Source: Nocardia higoensis NBRC 100133 (lineage in GTDB: Bacteria > Actinomycetota > Actinomycetes > Mycobacteriales > Mycobacteriaceae). From it: a stretch of 64,000 nt of DNA. Location: assembly GCF_000308595.1 (NCBI RefSeq), contig NZ_BAGA01000038.1, positions 1-64,000 of the forward strand, written 5' to 3'. Position 1 is the stretch's first letter, and each line of letters opens with the position of its first letter. Below, piece after piece: positions 61,257 to 64,000 of this stretch. The notes beneath the pieces are model-generated. The model searched no databases and was not told where the DNA came from. It saw only the letters and a list, made by a program, of their open reading frames with translations. The position numbers and the translations under genes are program-made.

Positions 61257-62432
61257 GTGCCCGGCGTGATCCTGGCGTTCTCCGGCGCCGGCTCCGTAGT
61301 GCCGCTGCGCGAGCTCGTGCTGGTGCTGCTCGTCTCGGCGACGGTGACCTTCCTGGCCACCGGTGGCGTCCGGGTCCTGGCGATCGGTTTCGGCGCCATC
61401 GCGGTCCCGCGCGCCCGCGATGTGCATCTGGAGCCGATTCCGCGCATGGGCGGCGTCGGCATGTACACCGGCGTGATCGCCGCGATCCTGTTCGCCCACC
61501 AATTGCCCGCGCTCCGAAGAGGTTTCGACTACGCCCCGGACATCCCGGCGGTGCTGGTCGCGGCCACGCTGATCGTGGTGGTCGGCATCGTCGACGACCG
61601 CTGGGGCCTGGACGCGCTCACCAAGTTCGCCGGGCAGGTCACCGCCGCGGGCGTGATGGCGATGATGGGGCTGAGCTGGTTCGTCATCTACAACCCGTTC
61701 GACGACTCCACCGTCGTGCTCGACGCGCTGCAGGGCGGTCTGGTCACCGTCGCCATCACGGTGACGCTGATCAACGCGATGAACTTCGTCGACGGTCTCG
61801 ACGGGCTGGCGGGCGGCCTCGGATTCATCGCGGCGATCGCGGTTTTCGCGTTCTCGGTGGGCCTGCTCTACGAGCAGGGCGGCTCGGTGGACACCTACCC
61901 GCCCGCACTGCTCGCCGCCGCGCTGGCAGGCGCGTGCCTGGGATTTCTGCCGCACAATTTCCAGCCCGCCCGGATATTCATGGGCGATTCCGGGTCGATG
62001 CTCATCGGATTGATGCTGGCCGCGATCTCCACCGGCGCGTCCGGGCGAATTCCGCTGCAGGGTTACGGCCCGCGCGACATCGTCGGCCTGCTCTCGCCGG
62101 TGCTGCTGGTGGGTGCGGTGATGTTCATTCCGGTGCTCGATCTGCTGCTGGCGATCCTGCGGCGGGTGCGCGCCGGCGTGAGTTTCTCGACGCCGGACAA
62201 AATGCATCTGCACCACCGGTTGTTGCAGATCGGGCATTCCCATCGCCGGGTGGTACTGCTGATCTACTTGTGGGTCGGGGTGCTCGCATTCGGTGCGGTC
62301 GGCACGTCGCTGATGGATCGCAGGGTGGTCGTATTGCTGATGGCGGGCGGGTTGGTATTCGCCCTCGTGGTGACCGCGGTTCCCGGCCTGCGTCGCCGTG
62401 ACGAGGCGCAACAGCCTCCGCCGTCCGGCTGA
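61257..62432 (+). CDS. wecA: UDP-GlcNAc:undecaprenyl-phosphate GlcNAc-1-phosphate transferase
   Basis: 391 aa from GTG 61257 (GTG 61266 is an alternative), with about 11 transmembrane helices. Polyprenyl-phosphate transferase motifs are visible: VGIVDDRWGLDALTKFAGQV (DD Mg site), NAMNFVDGLDGLAGGLGFIA, FLPHNFQPARIFMGDSGSML and HLHHRLLQIGHSHRRVVLLI. In mycobacteria this gene is named wecA or rfe and makes the decaprenyl-P-P-GlcNAc that starts the arabinogalactan linker. Membrane enzyme, active site facing the cytosol. Confidence 0.93.
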   Translation: MPGVILAFSGAGSVVPLRELVLVLLVSATVTFLATGGVRVLAIGFGAIAVPRARDVHLEPIPRMGGVGMYTGVIAAILFAHQLPALRRGFDYAPDIPAVLVAATLIVVVGIVDDRWGLDALTKFAGQVTAAGVMAMMGLSWFVIYNPFDDSTVVLDALQGGLVTVAITVTLINAMNFVDGLDGLAGGLGFIAAIAVFAFSVGLLYEQGGSVDTYPPALLAAALAGACLGFLPHNFQPARIFMGDSGSMLIGLMLAAISTGASGRIPLQGYGPRDIVGLLSPVLLVGAVMFIPVLDLLLAILRRVRAGVSFSTPDKMHLHHRLLQIGHSHRRVVLLIYLWVGVLAFGAVGTSLMDRRVVVLLMAGGLVFALVVTAVPGLRRRDEAQQPPPSG

Positions 62433-62503
62433 CGACCGGGCTCGCCGGGTAAAGGCCCGGCTGGTCGGCGGGGGCCCGGCGCCGCTTGGGTACAGTCGGA
62501 CAT

Positions 62504-62962
62504 GTGAGTTTCACGCCTACCCCCGTTGCCGGTCCCGACGCGCCGCTGAAGGCCGCGCTGCGTTACGGGCTGATCGGTCTGGCGGCGCTGGTGGTGCTCG
62601 CCGCGGGCATCGGGACGGCGGCCGCGGGCCTGCCGGGACTGTGGGGCGCGCTGCTCGGTTCGGCCATCGGCGGGGTGTTCATCCTGACCACGGCGGCGGT
62701 CGTGCTGTTCGGCGCGAAGCTGCCGCCGAGCACCGCGGGACTGGTCATGCTGGTCAGCTGGGTGGGCAAGGTGCTGCTGGTGCTGATCGCGGTGGCGATC
62801 CTGACCCGCTTCGACTTCTACGACCGCGTGGTGCTGTTCCTGACGGTGATCGGCGCCCTGGTGATCGTGCTCGGCGCGGAGACGGTCGGCGTTGTGCGCC
62901 AGAAGGTTCCGTACGTGACGACTCCCGCGGGCGACGGCGACGGCGCCGGCCCGGCGAATTGA
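62504..62962 (+). CDS. AtpI-like membrane protein upstream of the ATP synthase operon
   Basis: 152 aa from GTG 62504. Four hydrophobic helices are predicted: LRYGLIGLAALVVLAAGIGT, ALLGSAIGGVFILTTAAVVL, GLVMLVSWVGKVLLVLIAVA and VVLFLTVIGALVIVLGAETV. A short Gly/Asp/Ala-rich tail follows. The size, topology and place between wecA and atpB match Rv1303 of M. tuberculosis and AtpI proteins, which help insert or assemble the ATP synthase c-ring or Mg uptake. The function of the nocardial form is inferred from position. Confidence 0.8.
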   Translation: MSFTPTPVAGPDAPLKAALRYGLIGLAALVVLAAGIGTAAAGLPGLWGALLGSAIGGVFILTTAAVVLFGAKLPPSTAGLVMLVSWVGKVLLVLIAVAILTRFDFYDRVVLFLTVIGALVIVLGAETVGVVRQKVPYVTTPAGDGDGAGPAN

Positions 62963-63263
62963 CTTCACCCCCCTACACAGTGTCGTAGACCGCTTGGTAA
63001 AGTGTTGGTAAGCAAGCAACCAAGCCAGGGGTAGTCTCCTGGGTCTCCTATGGTGCCGCTATGCTTACTGCCGTACCGCGCCCGATGAGGGTGTGGTTCT
63101 GCATGTCGACGATGTCGCCGACACACGTACAGACGCCTAAGCGGATTTGCCGCCCAGCTGCTGACGAACTTCGAGCCGACCTCAGTCGACCAAATTGATC
63201 GTCAATGTCCGATCGAACCGCGGGAATGAAACCCACCTCGCGGCCCGAACACGGGAGAGAACG
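62963..63263 (+). promoter_or_regulatory. Promoter and leader of the atp operon
   Basis: About 300 bases without a gene. The stretch CTTGGTAAAGTGTTGGTAAGC (62992-63012) contains the repeated unit TTGGTAA, and CTATGGTGCCGCTATGCTTAC lies near 63048-63068, compatible with a promoter. The leader ends in GGGAGAGA at 63253-63260, the probable atpB ribosome binding site. Confidence 0.45.
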
Positions 63264-64000
63264 CTGAGCGTCACCACTTTGGCGGCGGGTGAGTTCCACG
63301 CGCCGTCGCTAACCGACTTCTTCCCTCCAGCTGTGCTGTTCGAGGGAACGCCGTTCGAACTCGACCGTTTGATGCTGGTTCGCCTGCTGATGACGGCTGT
63401 TCTCGTGGCCGTCATGTTCCTGGCGTTCCGGAGCCCGAAGATCGTTCCGCGCGGCTTGCAGAATGTCGCCGAAATCGGTCTGGTCTTCGTCAAGGAGCAG
63501 ATTGCCGAGGAGATCCTCGGCAAGGAGACCGGCCGCAAATTCTTCCCGCTGATCGCGACGATCTTCTTCACGGTCCTGTTCCTGAACGTCTCCGGCGTGA
63601 TCCCGTTCCTGAACATCTCCTCGAACGCCCGGATCGGCATGCCGCTCGTGCTGGCGGCCATCGCATACATCGCGTTCAACTACGTGGGCATCAAGAAGTA
63701 CGGCTTCTTCACCTATATGCGCTCCAGCATCGTGGTGCCCAACGTGCCGCCCGCACTGCACGTGCTGCTCATCCCGATCGAGTTCGTCTCGACGTTCATC
63801 CTGCGTCCGTTCACGCTGACCGTCCGACTCATGGCGAACATGCTGGCCGGCCACATCATGCTGGTGCTGTTCTTCAGCTCCACCTGGTACTTCCTGTTCG
63901 ACGCCACCGCCTGGATGAAGGTGTTCTCGCCGTTCTCGCTGCTCGCGGGTATCGGGTTCACCCTGTTCGAGCTGCTGGTCGTGTTCCTGCAGGCCTACGT
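63264..64000 (+). CDS. atpB: ATP synthase subunit a (partial, runs off the right edge)
   Basis: About 245 codons are visible, with no stop before the edge. I take CTG 63264 as start because GGGAGAGA is 4 bases upstream and the protein then begins (M)SVTTLAAGEFHAPSLTDFF; TTG 63279 is the alternative, and no ATG or GTG fits. Later segments are RLLMTAVLVAVMFLAFRSPK, FFPLIATIFFTVLFLNVSGV and LLIPIEFVSTFILRPFTLTV, then RLMANMLAGHIMLVLFFSST. The Arg of TVRLMANM is the essential proton-path Arg of subunit a. Five helices are seen; the final residues lie outside the window. The remaining atp genes should follow. Confidence 0.93.
   Translation, partial: MSVTTLAAGEFHAPSLTDFFPPAVLFEGTPFELDRLMLVRLLMTAVLVAVMFLAFRSPKIVPRGLQNVAEIGLVFVKEQIAEEILGKETGRKFFPLIATIFFTVLFLNVSGVIPFLNISSNARIGMPLVLAAIAYIAFNYVGIKKYGFFTYMRSSIVVPNVPPALHVLLIPIEFVSTFILRPFTLTVRLMANMLAGHIMLVLFFSSTWYFLFDATAWMKVFSPFSLLAGIGFTLFELLVVFLQAY

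Noticed and set aside
59334..62411. 1,025-codon minus-strand frame opposite prmC, sua5 and wecA
   Set aside because: Three well-recognised genes occupy the other strand. The translation is rich in Arg, His, Gln and Asp, as shadow frames are here.

Overview
The window comes from a high-GC actinomycete of the mycolic-acid group, most likely Nocardia or a close relative. This is inferred from strong GC bias at third codon positions, frequent GTG/TTG starts, a mycothiol-dependent maleylpyruvate-isomerase-family protein, an F420-type luciferase-like oxidoreductase, and the order argS-lysA-hom-thrC-thrB-rho-rpmE-prfA-prmC-sua5-wecA-atpI-atpB, which matches the Rv1292-Rv1304 order of Mycobacterium tuberculosis as I remember it.

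Left edge (1-1130): a scar. An IS5-type transposase gene runs off the window, followed by what looks like the 3' tail of an interrupted gene, about 500 bases with no recognisable gene, and a 23-codon relic of an acyl-CoA dehydrogenase C-terminus with a terminator. 1270-5792: a small catabolic locus with a thiamine-diphosphate enzyme (single-base frameshift), a divergent IclR regulator and a D-aminoacylase-type amidohydrolase. A conserved 27-bp site lies in front of both catabolic genes and suggests one regulon.

5948-22767: mostly housekeeping and metabolism. It holds a glycolate-oxidase-type flavoprotein, a peptidase S51-like protein, a mycothiol-dependent enzyme and HIT protein, the three-gene pntAA-pntAB-pntB transhydrogenase operon behind a perfect 8+6+8 inverted repeat, an L7/L12-C-terminal-like small protein, an MFS transporter, an Lrp regulator divergent from a branched-chain 2-oxoacid dehydrogenase operon (E1alpha-E1beta-E2), a sulfurtransferase and an HNH lipoprotein.

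22932-25023: the least explained part. An XRE-type regulator with a helical repeat-like C-terminus faces a tandemly duplicated pair of small genes: a 107-aa cytosolic protein followed by a 47-aa single-pass membrane peptide. In the second copy the cytosolic partner has decayed but the membrane peptide is intact. 25127-33635: an F420-type oxidoreductase, a SNF2 helicase overlapping a SWIM zinc-finger gene, a metal-receptor-like protein, and a Baeyer-Villiger-type monooxygenase with an amidohydrolase.

33793-42646: valine/isobutyrate metabolism. A fused isobutyryl-CoA mutase (IcmF) is divergent from mmsA, acyl-CoA dehydrogenase, 3-hydroxyisobutyryl-CoA hydrolase, 3-hydroxyisobutyrate dehydrogenase and enoyl-CoA hydratase. 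With the BCKDH operon 15 kb away, the window encodes most steps from valine to propionyl-CoA plus a side branch from isobutyryl-CoA to butyryl-CoA. 42788-48302: membrane and regulatory genes, tRNA-Cys, tRNA-Arg and a DUF305/DUF3105 pair. 48410-64000: the conserved argS-to-atpB block (aspartate-family amino acids, transcription termination, translation, tRNA modification, cell-wall lipid carrier glycosylation, start of the ATP synthase operon).
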